DNA of 7,272 nt from Steroidobacteraceae bacterium (GTDB taxonomy: Bacteria > Pseudomonadota > Gammaproteobacteria > Steroidobacterales > Steroidobacteraceae). Positions 1 to 5,897 of this stretch are shown here, piece after piece. The notes below the pieces were generated by a model. The model was not told the DNA's origin and ran no database searches. It saw nothing but the letters and a program-made list of their open reading frames with translations. Where the stretch lies: the NCBI GenBank assembly GCA_013044085.1, contig JABEVI010000111.1, positions 1 to 7,272 of the forward strand. Direction: 5' to 3'. A program made the position numbers and the translations under genes. How positions within the stretch are numbered: position 1 is the stretch's first letter; every line of letters starts with the position of its first letter.

Positions 1-545
1 CCGAGTCTGCCTCGAGCGCCGCCGACATGCCGATCAGGCTGCGCGACCGTCCGGACTTCGGCATGGAGGCGAATGACGATGGGGTGGAACTGCGGTTGCG
101 CGGCAAGCGGCGCCAGCAGTTGTGGATCGCCGCCGACACCCGCGCCATCGATGTCGCCCGCTACCTGGATCGCTGGCGCCGGCACGTCGAGCGCATCGGC
201 ACGCTGAACTTCCCGCGCGCCGCGCGCGCCGCGGCGGGCGCCCGAACGCCGATCATCGAGGTAACGATCGACGCCGACGGACACCTGGCCGGCACGCGCA
301 TCCGCCGCAGCAGCGGCGACCCGGCGATCGACGACGCCGCGATTCGGATATTGCAGTTAGCCGCGCCATTCGGGGCATTTCCGCGCAAACTCGCCGCCAG
401 ACACGATCAGATACGCATCGCCTACCAATGGGAGTTCCTCGCCGGCGCCGCGTCGGGCTCGAGCGTATGGTTCGCGCCGCCGGCACGGACACCGCCGGCC
501 GGTTCCGCCGCGGGGACTCGCAAGCCCGCCGCTCCTGCGCGATGA
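1..545 (+). CDS. TonB-family energy transducer, C-terminal part (5' end outside window)
   Basis: The reading frame is open from the left edge (first full codon at base 3), so this is the last 180 residues of a longer protein whose start is not visible. The stretch with residues YLDRWRRHVERIGTLNFP (bases 162-215), followed by IIEVTIDADG, then RSSGDPAIDDAAIRI, AAPFGAFP and a terminal YQWEF, has the order and spacing of a TonB C-terminal domain. This domain spans the periplasm side of the ExbB/ExbD-TonB system and contacts outer-membrane TonB-dependent receptors. The YLDxWRRxxERxGxLNFP segment is especially like P. aeruginosa TonB3 (PA0406), which lies next to algH as here and has been reported to affect twitching motility. 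After the domain comes a Pro/Ala-rich tail of about 35 residues of unknown role. The N-terminal membrane anchor and Pro-rich linker would lie upstream. The family call is firm; the TonB3-like role is inferred from similarity and neighbours. Confidence 0.85.
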   Translation, partial: ESASSAADMPIRLRDRPDFGMEANDDGVELRLRGKRRQQLWIAADTRAIDVARYLDRWRRHVERIGTLNFPRAARAAAGARTPIIEVTIDADGHLAGTRIRRSSGDPAIDDAAIRILQLAAPFGAFPRKLAARHDQIRIAYQWEFLAGAASGSSVWFAPPARTPPAGSAAGTRKPAAPAR

Positions 546-554
546 TGTCGACTT

Positions 555-1118
555 ATGAGCGATTCGGGTTACCTGACCAATCAACTGTTGATCGCGATGC
601 CGGCGCTGAGCGACCCGAATTTCGCTCAAGTCGTCGCGCTCGTCTGCGATCACGGCCCGCGCGGTGCGCTGGCATTGATCGTCAACAAGCCGCTGCCGAT
701 GCGCATGGCCGAAGTCTTCGATCAGTTGGAGATGAAAATCGAGCCCGGGCCGCTGATGGAGCGCCACGTGCTGCGCGGCGGACCGATGCAGACCGACCGC
801 GGCTTCGTCGTGCATCCGGCGGGCGGAGAATGGGACTCCACATTGAAAGTCTCCGAGGGGATCCACGTGACGACCTCGCGTGACATCCTGGCGGCGATGG
901 CGCGCGGCGAGGGCCCGGCCGAGGCGGTGATCGCGCTCGGCTATGCCGGTTGGGACGGCGGGCAGCTCGAGGAGGAGATATGCGCCAACGCCTGGCTGAA
1001 CGCACCGGTCGACCGGGGGGTGCTGTTCGATCTGCCCTACGAGTCACGCTGGCAGGCAGCCGGCCGGCTGATCGGCGTTGATCTGGCGAGGATCGGCCCG
1101 ATGAGCGGCCATGCCTGA
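555..1118 (+). CDS. yqgE: YqgE/AlgH family protein
   Basis: This 187-residue protein matches the usual length of the family and carries its conserved blocks in order: GYLTNQLLIAMP at residues 5-16, DPNFAQVVALVCDH at 20-33, ALIVNKP at 40-46, RGGPMQTDRGFVVHP at 74-88 and LGYAGWDGGQLEEEI at 128-142. The usual GWGxGQLE here reads GWDGGQLE, a small variation. The molecular function of the family is unknown. The name AlgH comes from an early link to alginate regulation in Pseudomonas, but no DNA-binding or catalytic motif is evident here. It has no signal peptide or membrane segment, so it should be cytosolic. It starts 9 nt after the TonB-like gene and overlaps ruvX by 8 nt. The yqgE-ruvX pair is widely conserved in proteobacteria, which supports co-transcription. 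No strong Shine-Dalgarno precedes the ATG, so translational coupling is likely. Confidence 0.96.
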   Translation: MSDSGYLTNQLLIAMPALSDPNFAQVVALVCDHGPRGALALIVNKPLPMRMAEVFDQLEMKIEPGPLMERHVLRGGPMQTDRGFVVHPAGGEWDSTLKVSEGIHVTTSRDILAAMARGEGPAEAVIALGYAGWDGGQLEEEICANAWLNAPVDRGVLFDLPYESRWQAAGRLIGVDLARIGPMSGHA

Positions 1119-1566
1119 GAGATCGGGCGACAAAGAACCGCGGATCGTGCTGGCATTCGATTTTGGCAGGCGCCGCATCGGCGTCGCCTGCGGCGACACC
1201 TTCAGCCAGGCCGCGATGCCGCTGCCGGTGCTGCATTCACCGCGCGACCGGGTCCCCTGGGAGGCGATCGATGCGCTGTTCATCGAATGGCGCCCGGCGG
1301 TCACGGTCGTCGGCCTGCCGTATAATGCCGATGGCTCCGAGAGTGTGCTCGCCCGGGAGGCACGTGCGTTCGCCGCGGAACTGGCCGACAGGTCGCGCGT
1401 GCGTGTACATCTCATCGATGAACGCTACTCCTCGATCGAGGCGGCGGCGCGCCTGCGGCAATCCCGGCAGAACGGCGTGCGCCGGCGCCGCGTCGCCAAA
1501 GGCGACGTCGATGCGGCGGCGGCCTGCGTGATCATGGAGCGTTGGTTCGACGAAGCGGGCGGCTAG
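1111..1566 (+). CDS. ruvX: RuvX/YqgF, RNase H-like nuclease for pre-16S rRNA processing (putative Holliday junction resolvase)
   Basis: This 151-residue cytosolic protein has the YqgF/RuvX layout. The first strand of an RNase H-like fold carries the acidic residue D17 in AFDFGRRRIGVA (15-26). It is followed by VVGLPYNADGSES (66-78), DERYSS (103-108) and the last acidic site D134 in KGDVDAAAA (130-138). In E. coli the protein helps mature the 5' end of 16S rRNA; a resolvase activity has been proposed from fold and from work on homologues. All expected acidic positions are present, so the enzyme looks active. The ATG overlaps the end of yqgE by 8 nt, giving translational coupling. The N-terminus is about 8 residues longer than in E. 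coli YqgF, and no better internal start is visible. pyrB begins only 4 nt after its stop codon. Confidence 0.96.
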   Translation: MPERSGDKEPRIVLAFDFGRRRIGVACGDTFSQAAMPLPVLHSPRDRVPWEAIDALFIEWRPAVTVVGLPYNADGSESVLAREARAFAAELADRSRVRVHLIDERYSSIEAAARLRQSRQNGVRRRRVAKGDVDAAAACVIMERWFDEAGG

Positions 1567-1570
1567 ACGA

Positions 1571-2539
1571 ATGCGATCACAAACCGACAACCTTGGCGGC
1601 CTCAACCACCTGATCACACTCGACGGCCTGTCGCGCGAGATGATCACCGCGATACTCGACCGGGCGCAGACCTACCGGCGCGTTCCCGGCCAGCCGGCCT
1701 ACGAAGGCCGCGAACTGGCCGCCGTCACGGTCGCGAACCTGTTCTTCGAGCCGAGCACCCGCACCCGCGCGTCGTTCGATCTGGCGGCGCGACGGCTTGG
1801 CGCACACGTGTTGAATCTTGATCTGCATTCGAGCTCGCGCGTCAAGGGCGAAACGATGCTCGACACGATCTACACGCTCGAAGCCATGAATACGGACGTG
1901 TTCGTAATCCGCGATTCCGAGCCCGGCATGCCCGAATTCCTGATCGATCACGTGGCGCCGCATGTTTCGGTGATCAGCGCGGGCGAAGCGCATCTGTCGC
2001 ACCCGACGCAGGGCTTGCTCGACGTGCTGACGATCCGGACGCACAAGGGCCGTTTTGCCGGCCTGAAGGTCGCGATGGTCGGCGACATCAGGCATTCCCG
2101 GGTTGCGCGCTCGACCGCACGGGCGCTTGCGACCCTGGGCGCGACGGACCTGCGCATCGTCGCGCCCACGATGCTGCTGCCGTCGGAGCGGGAGTTCGAG
2201 GGCGCGCAACGTTTCACGCGGATCGAGGACGGCATCGCCGGAGCCGACGTCGTGATGATGTTGCGCATTCAAAAGGAGCGGATGGCCGAGGCGGCCTCGC
2301 TCGATGAGGCCGCGTACTTTCAGGAATTCGGACTGACGCCGGAGCGCTTGCTGCTCGCCTCGCCAAGCGCACTCGTGATGCACCCGGGCCCGATGAATCG
2401 CGGCGTCGAGATCAGCTCGGAGGTCGCCGATGGCAGCCACTCGGTGATCCGCGAACAGGTGAACAACGGCGTGGCGGTGCGCATGGCGGTGCTCGCCTCG
2501 ATCGCGGCGACGCTTACACGCCACCGCCGGCCCCTTTAG
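1571..2539 (+). CDS. pyrB: Aspartate carbamoyltransferase catalytic subunit
   Basis: This 322-residue enzyme joins carbamoyl phosphate and L-aspartate to form N-carbamoyl-L-aspartate, the committed step of pyrimidine synthesis. Visible motifs include the carbamoyl-phosphate loop FFEPSTRTR (58-66), the neighbouring-subunit loop SSSRVKGET with K92 (87-95), HPTQGLLD (144-151), GDIRHSRVARS (171-181), LRIQKER with R232 and Q234 for aspartate (231-237), and HPGPMNRGVEI (271-281). These are all the residues expected of an active catalytic chain. The segment before HPTQ reads AGEAHLS where many homologues have a GDG-type turn. It lies 4 nt after ruvX, so there is no room for a leader peptide or attenuator of its own. 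In Pseudomonas pyrR sits between yqgF and pyrB, and pyrC or a pyrC-like gene follows; neither is present here. Its stop codon overlaps that of the convergent ATPase gene. Confidence 0.97.
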   Translation: MRSQTDNLGGLNHLITLDGLSREMITAILDRAQTYRRVPGQPAYEGRELAAVTVANLFFEPSTRTRASFDLAARRLGAHVLNLDLHSSSRVKGETMLDTIYTLEAMNTDVFVIRDSEPGMPEFLIDHVAPHVSVISAGEAHLSHPTQGLLDVLTIRTHKGRFAGLKVAMVGDIRHSRVARSTARALATLGATDLRIVAPTMLLPSEREFEGAQRFTRIEDGIAGADVVMMLRIQKERMAEAASLDEAAYFQEFGLTPERLLLASPSALVMHPGPMNRGVEISSEVADGSHSVIREQVNNGVAVRMAVLASIAATLTRHRRPL

Positions 2540-3618
2540 CCGAAGTTGATCTTCGCCTCGAGATTGGTGCGCGAATCGGCGGCCGAGAGCGCCTCCTCGA
2601 GCTCGATCCGCCCCTCCCGCACCAAACCGTACAGCGAGTTATCGAAGCTCAACATGCCGCGCTCCGTGCCGGTGCGGATCGCCTCCTTGAGGGACATGAC
2701 GTCGCCTTTCTTGATGAGTTCGCTGATGTGCGGCGTGTTGACCATGACCTCACAGGCGGCAACGCGCGAACCGGTCTTGGCGAGGACGAGGCGCTGGGAG
2801 AGGATCGCCCGCAAATATTGCGACAGGTCGAGAAAGATCTGGTTGTGCTGATCGCGCGGGAACATGTTGATGATGCGGTCGAGCGTCTCGGCGCAGTTGT
2901 TCGCGTGCAGCGTGGCGATGCACAAATGGCCGGTGCCGGCGAGCGAGATCGCCGCCTCCATGGTCTCACGATCGCGAATCTCGCCGATCAGGATCACGTC
3001 CGGCGCGGCGCGCAAGGCGCTGCGCAGCGCACGGGCGTACGACTTCGTGTCGAGGCCGACCTCGCGCTGGTTGACGATCGATTTCTTGTTCGTATGCAGG
3101 AACTCGATCGGATCCTCGATGGTGAGGATGTGATCCGAGGAAGTTTCGTTGCGGTAGTTGATCATCGCCGCAAGCGTCGTCGACTTGCCGGCGCCCGCGC
3201 CGCCAACCATCAGGATCATCCCGCGACGCAACATCACCAGTTCCTTGACGATCTCCGGCATCCCGAGATCCTCGAGGCGCGGCATCTCCGCGGTGATGTA
3301 GCGCAGCACCATCGCCGGGTAGCCGCGCTGGTAGAAGACATTGACCCGGAACCGGCCGAGGCCGGCTTCCGATATCGCGAAATCGATTTCCAGGTCCTCG
3401 TTGAAGTGATCGATCTGCTCCTGGGTCATGAGTCCGAGCGCGGCCTGCCGCACGGTCTCCGGACTCAGCACCTGCTTGTTGACGGGGAAGATCTTGCCCT
3501 CGATCTTGATCTTCACCGGCGCATTACAGCTGAAAAACAGGTCGGAAGCCTTCTTCTCGACCATGAGCTTGAACAACGGCTTGGTGTTCATCGCCTGGAC
3601 GGGTGCGGTGGCGGACAT
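2536..3618 (-). CDS. Third PilT/PilU-family ATPase (PilU-like paralogue)
   Basis: This is a 360-residue PilT-superfamily motor ATPase, the last gene of a pilT-pilU-paralogue cluster, starting 3 nt after the pilU stop. It has an N-terminal PAS-like region (KKASDLF at 22-28, GRFRVNVFYQ at 88-97), Walker A GGAGAGKST (139-147), Asp box ILTIEDPIE (164-172), Walker B with likely catalytic E213 in VILIGEIRD (208-216), and His box GHLCIATLH (230-238). All nucleotide-handling residues are therefore kept, but the Walker A has alanines where PilT has Thr and Ser (GPTGSGKST). At the PilT AIRNLIRE site it reads HISELIKK. It shares GEIRDRETME and the ATLHAN form of the His box with PilU, hence the PilU-like label, but lacks the PilU C-terminal tail. 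M10 (MNTKPLF) is a possible alternative start. Function is uncertain: an accessory retraction motor or a regulator of PilT/PilU is plausible. It should act at the cytoplasmic face of the pilus base. Confidence 0.9.
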   Translation of the reverse strand: MSATAPVQAMNTKPLFKLMVEKKASDLFFSCNAPVKIKIEGKIFPVNKQVLSPETVRQAALGLMTQEQIDHFNEDLEIDFAISEAGLGRFRVNVFYQRGYPAMVLRYITAEMPRLEDLGMPEIVKELVMLRRGMILMVGGAGAGKSTTLAAMINYRNETSSDHILTIEDPIEFLHTNKKSIVNQREVGLDTKSYARALRSALRAAPDVILIGEIRDRETMEAAISLAGTGHLCIATLHANNCAETLDRIINMFPRDQHNQIFLDLSQYLRAILSQRLVLAKTGSRVAACEVMVNTPHISELIKKGDVMSLKEAIRTGTERGMLSFDNSLYGLVREGRIELEEALSAADSRTNLEAKINFG

Positions 3619-3621
3619 CGC

Positions 3622-4779
3622 TCAGAACACCTGGCCTTCGCTCTCGCCGAGGATCTGCAGAGATTGGGCCGCCTCGTCGGCGTTCTTCATCTCGCGCTTG
3701 CTCTCGAGCTTGACGCGCAACCGCAGCTCGTTCTTCGAATCGGCGTTGCGCAGCGCATCCTCGTAGGACACGAGCCCCGCCTCGTACAGATCGAACAGCG
3801 CCTGATCGAAGGTCTTCATGCCCAGCCGGTTGGAACGTCCCATGACGTCCTTGATCTTCGTGACGTCGCCCTTGAAGATCAGGTCCGAGATCAGAGGGGA
3901 GGCCAGCATGATCTCCATCGCCGCGATCCGGCCGGAGCCGGACTCACGCGGGATGAGGCGCTGCGAAATGAGCGCGCGGATGTTGAGCGACAGGTCCATC
4001 AGGAGCTGTTCACGGCGCTCCTCAGGGAAGAAATTGATGATCCGGTCGAGAGCCTGGTTCGAACTGTTCGCGTGCAGGGTTGCGAGCACGAGATGCCCGG
4101 TCTCGGCGAACTGGATGCAATATTCCATGGTCTCGCGATCGCGGATCTCGCCGATCAGGATCACGTCGGGCGCCTGCCGCAAGGTGTTCTTGAGGGCGAG
4201 GTGCCAGCTGTCGCAGTCCACCCCGACCTCGCGGTGCGTGACGACGCAGCCGCGGTGCGCATGCACGTACTCGACCGGATCTTCGATGGTCACGATGTGG
4301 CCGCGGGTCTTCTCGTTCCGGTAGCCGATCATCGCCGCCAGCGAGGTCGACTTGCCCGATCCGGTGCCGCCGACCAGGATCACGAGGCCGCGCTTGGACA
4401 GCACGACCTCTTTCAGCACCAGCGGCAATTCGAGTTCCTCGAGGCTCGGGATCTTCGCGTTGATGGTGCGCACGACGGCGCCGGTGAATCCCTGTTGAAT
4501 GAAGGCGCTGACCCTGAATCGGCCGATACCGGGCGGCGCGATCGCGAAATTGCACTCCTTGGTCGCGTCGAATTCGCGGGTATGGCGGTCGCTCATGATC
4601 GCGCGCACCAGAGCCGCACTCTGTTCGGGCGTCAACGAGCGGTCCGACTGCGGGCGTATCTCGCCGTCGACCTTGATCGCGGGCGGGAATCCGGCGGTGA
4701 TGAACAGGTCGGAGCCCTTCTTCTCCACCATGCGCCGCAGCAAATCCTGCATCAACTTGATTGATTGGTCACGTTCCAT
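3622..4779 (-). CDS. pilU: Type IV pilus accessory retraction ATPase PilU
   Basis: This 385-residue protein closely follows Pseudomonas PilU in length and wording. It has MVEKKGSDLFITAG (17-30), ECNFAI (75-80), GIGRFRVSAF (84-93), Walker A GGTGSGKST (137-145), Asp box HIVTIEDPVEYVH (161-173), LKNTLRQAPDVILIGEIRD (196-214) with E211 as the likely catalytic acid, His box GHLVLATLHAN (228-238) and NADSKNELRLRVKLES near the end. A charged tail of about 25 residues after K361 is typical of PilU and absent from PilT. PilU is a PilT-dependent motor that adds retraction force; alone it usually cannot drive retraction. At the PilT AIRNLIRE position it reads LISDLIFK. The ATG was chosen because MERDQSIKLM begins the PilU N-terminus and lies 2 nt after the pilT stop, with AAGGA about 12 nt upstream. 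The frame stays open far into pilT, but that extension is pilT sequence read in another frame. Confidence 0.94.
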   Translation of the reverse strand: MERDQSIKLMQDLLRRMVEKKGSDLFITAGFPPAIKVDGEIRPQSDRSLTPEQSAALVRAIMSDRHTREFDATKECNFAIAPPGIGRFRVSAFIQQGFTGAVVRTINAKIPSLEELELPLVLKEVVLSKRGLVILVGGTGSGKSTSLAAMIGYRNEKTRGHIVTIEDPVEYVHAHRGCVVTHREVGVDCDSWHLALKNTLRQAPDVILIGEIRDRETMEYCIQFAETGHLVLATLHANSSNQALDRIINFFPEERREQLLMDLSLNIRALISQRLIPRESGSGRIAAMEIMLASPLISDLIFKGDVTKIKDVMGRSNRLGMKTFDQALFDLYEAGLVSYEDALRNADSKNELRLRVKLESKREMKNADEAAQSLQILGESEGQVF

Positions 4780-4781
4780 GA

Positions 4782-5822
4782 TCAGATGCTGTCCTTGTTC
4801 TGGGCCTTGTAGCGCGCTTCCTCGCGGCTCACCACACCTTTCTGAACCAATTCCTGCAGGCATTGATCGAGCGTCTGCATCCCCTGCGACTGACCGGTCT
4901 GGATCGCCGAGTACATTTGCGCGATTTTGCCCTCGCGAATCAAATTGCGTATGGCCGGTGTGCCGATCATGATTTCGTGTGCCGCAACGCGGCCGCCGCC
5001 GATGCGCTTCATGAGGGTCTGCGAGATCACGGCGCGAAGGCTTTCCGAGAGCATCGCGCGCACCATCTCCTTCTCGGCGGCGGGAAAGACGTCGACGATG
5101 CGGTCGATCGTCTTCGCCGCGGAACTCGTGTGCAGGGTACCGAAGACCAGATGGCCGGTCTCGGCGGCGGTGAGTGCGAGGCGGATCGTCTCCAGATCGC
5201 GCATTTCCCCGACCAACACCACATCCGGATCCTCTCGAAGCGCCGAGCGCAGCGCCTCGGTGAAGCCCAGTGTGTCGCGATGCACTTCGCGCTGGTTCAC
5301 CAGACAGCGCTTGCTCTCGTGGACGAACTCGATCGGATCTTCGATGGTTATAATGTGGTCGGGCCGGTTGTCGTTGCAGTGGTTGACCATCGCCGCGAGA
5401 GTCGTGGACTTGCCGGATCCGGTCGGCCCGGTCACCAACACGAGCCCCCGGGGGAGCATGCACAAGTCTTTGAAAGTCTTGGGGGCGTTGAGTTCGTCGA
5501 GCGACAGGATCACCGAGGGGATCGTCCGAAACACGGCGCCGGCGCCGCGATTCTGGTTGAAGGCATTGACGCGGAAGCGCGCGAGCTTGGGTATCTCGAA
5601 GGAGAAATCCGTCTCGAAGAACTCCTCGAACGCCTTGCGCTGCTTGTCGTTCATGATGTCATACACCATGCTGTGCACTTCCTTGTGCGCAAGCGCGGGC
5701 ATGTTGATGCGCTTGATGTCGCCGTCGACGCGGATCATCGGCGGAACTCCGGCCGAAAGGTGCAAGTCCGATGCCTTGTTCTTGACCGCGAAGGCGAGCA
5801 ACTGCGCGATATCGACCGCCAT
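4782..5822 (-). CDS. pilT: Type IV pilus retraction ATPase PilT
   Basis: This 346-residue hexameric motor powers pilus retraction, and hence twitching motility and DNA uptake, from the cytoplasmic base of the pilus. Signature elements are NKASDLHLSAGVPP (15-28), ARFRVNAFNQ (81-90), Walker A GPTGSGKST (132-140), Asp box IITIEDPIEFVH (157-168), NQREVHRDTLGF (176-187), Walker B with E206 in VVLVGEMRD (201-209), His box GHLVFGTLH (223-231) and the retraction-specific AIRNLIRE (290-297). The match to canonical PilT is near complete, so activity is expected. The start was set at the ATG ending at base 5822 (MAVDIAQLL), with AGGAG 6 nt upstream. A frame extension of 77 residues further upstream runs into the yggS coding region and has no PilT character. 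It is the first gene of the three-ATPase cluster and diverges from yggS, as in Pseudomonas. Confidence 0.97.
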   Translation of the reverse strand: MAVDIAQLLAFAVKNKASDLHLSAGVPPMIRVDGDIKRINMPALAHKEVHSMVYDIMNDKQRKAFEEFFETDFSFEIPKLARFRVNAFNQNRGAGAVFRTIPSVILSLDELNAPKTFKDLCMLPRGLVLVTGPTGSGKSTTLAAMVNHCNDNRPDHIITIEDPIEFVHESKRCLVNQREVHRDTLGFTEALRSALREDPDVVLVGEMRDLETIRLALTAAETGHLVFGTLHTSSAAKTIDRIVDVFPAAEKEMVRAMLSESLRAVISQTLMKRIGGGRVAAHEIMIGTPAIRNLIREGKIAQMYSAIQTGQSQGMQTLDQCLQELVQKGVVSREEARYKAQNKDSI

Positions 5823-5827
5823 TGACG

Positions 5828-5834
5828 GCTCCTG
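5828..5834 (-). promoter_or_regulatory. Ribosome binding site of pilT
   Basis: On the minus strand this reads CAGGAGC, with AGGAG ending 6 nt before the ATG at base 5822. It is the clearest Shine-Dalgarno in the window and fixes the pilT start against the longer open frame. Confidence 0.75.
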
Positions 5835-5835
5835 A

Positions 5836-5852
5836 GTCGGCCATTGTCGGCC
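5836..5852. repeat. Two direct copies of GTCGGCC with 10-bp spacing
   Basis: GTCGGCC occurs at 5836-5842 and again at 5846-5852, between the candidate pilT -10 box and the pilT ribosome site. A one-turn spacing places both copies on the same face of the helix, as for a dimeric regulator, but no known operator was recognised. Confidence 0.4.
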
Positions 5853-5858
5853 GGTGTG

Positions 5859-5864
5859 AGTATA
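5859..5864 (-). promoter_or_regulatory. Candidate -10 box (TATACT) for the pilT-pilU cluster
   Basis: On the minus strand the sequence reads TATACT, a five-of-six match to the sigma-70 -10 consensus, 36 nt ahead of the pilT start codon. This would give a short leader of about 30 nt containing the AGGAG ribosome site. The -35 is weak: TTGGGT (5880-5885) has a 15-nt spacer and TTAACA (5888-5893) a 23-nt spacer. The call rests mainly on the -10 match and location. Confidence 0.35.
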
Positions 5865-5881
5865 TAAGAGGGCATGCGCAC

Positions 5882-5897
5882 CCAATATGTTAATTGG
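5882..5897 (+). repeat. Short inverted repeat over the yggS start codon
   Basis: CCAAT (5882-5886) and ATTGG (5893-5897) form 5-bp arms around a 6-nt centre that contains the ATG of yggS. In RNA this would be a weak hairpin with the start codon in its loop; in DNA it could be a small operator. Chance is quite possible at this length. Confidence 0.25.

Larger units (their letters stand above)
5823..5886. promoter_or_regulatory. Divergent intergenic region between pilT and yggS
   Basis: This 64-bp gap is the only sizeable non-coding stretch in the window and must hold signals for both directions unless they lie inside genes. It includes an AT-rich core (TATATAAG at 5861-5868) in otherwise GC-rich DNA, and two copies of GTCGGCC at 5836-5842 and 5846-5852, spaced 10 bp, about one helical turn. 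The palindrome GCATGC lies at 5872-5877. The plus-strand yggS promoter is unclear: TATAAG could serve as a -10, but no good -35 sits at the normal distance. Confidence 0.5.

Noticed and set aside
1321..1326. Perfect TATAAT inside ruvX
   Set aside because: It encodes the conserved Tyr-Asn of the GLPYN motif, and no TTGACA-like box lies 15-19 nt upstream. It is probably chance, though a weak internal promoter for pyrB cannot be excluded.
1577..2524. A 315-codon minus-strand open frame opposite pyrB
   Set aside because: It is His/Arg-rich, without motifs, and entirely covered by the well-supported pyrB gene.
2728..4764. A 678-codon open frame antisense to pilU and the third ATPase
   Set aside because: It mirrors the two ATPase genes in high-GC DNA, where stop codons are rare on the opposite strand. 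Its internal protein repeats simply reflect the paralogy of the genes on the other strand, and it resembles no known family.
5349..5354. TATAAT on the plus strand inside pilT
   Set aside because: No -35 box lies at a suitable distance, and the bases encode the conserved Ile-Ile-Thr of the Asp box on the other strand.
4780..5463. A possible 228-residue N-terminal extension of PilU
   Set aside because: The extension is pilT DNA read in another frame and is Arg/Gly/Pro-rich. The internal ATG at 4779 gives a canonical PilU N-terminus.
4863..5825. Long plus-strand open frames antisense to pilT (two frames, 302-320 codons)
   Set aside because: They lie fully inside pilT, have odd residue composition and show no recognisable domain. 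They repeat the same mirrored pattern seen opposite pilU.
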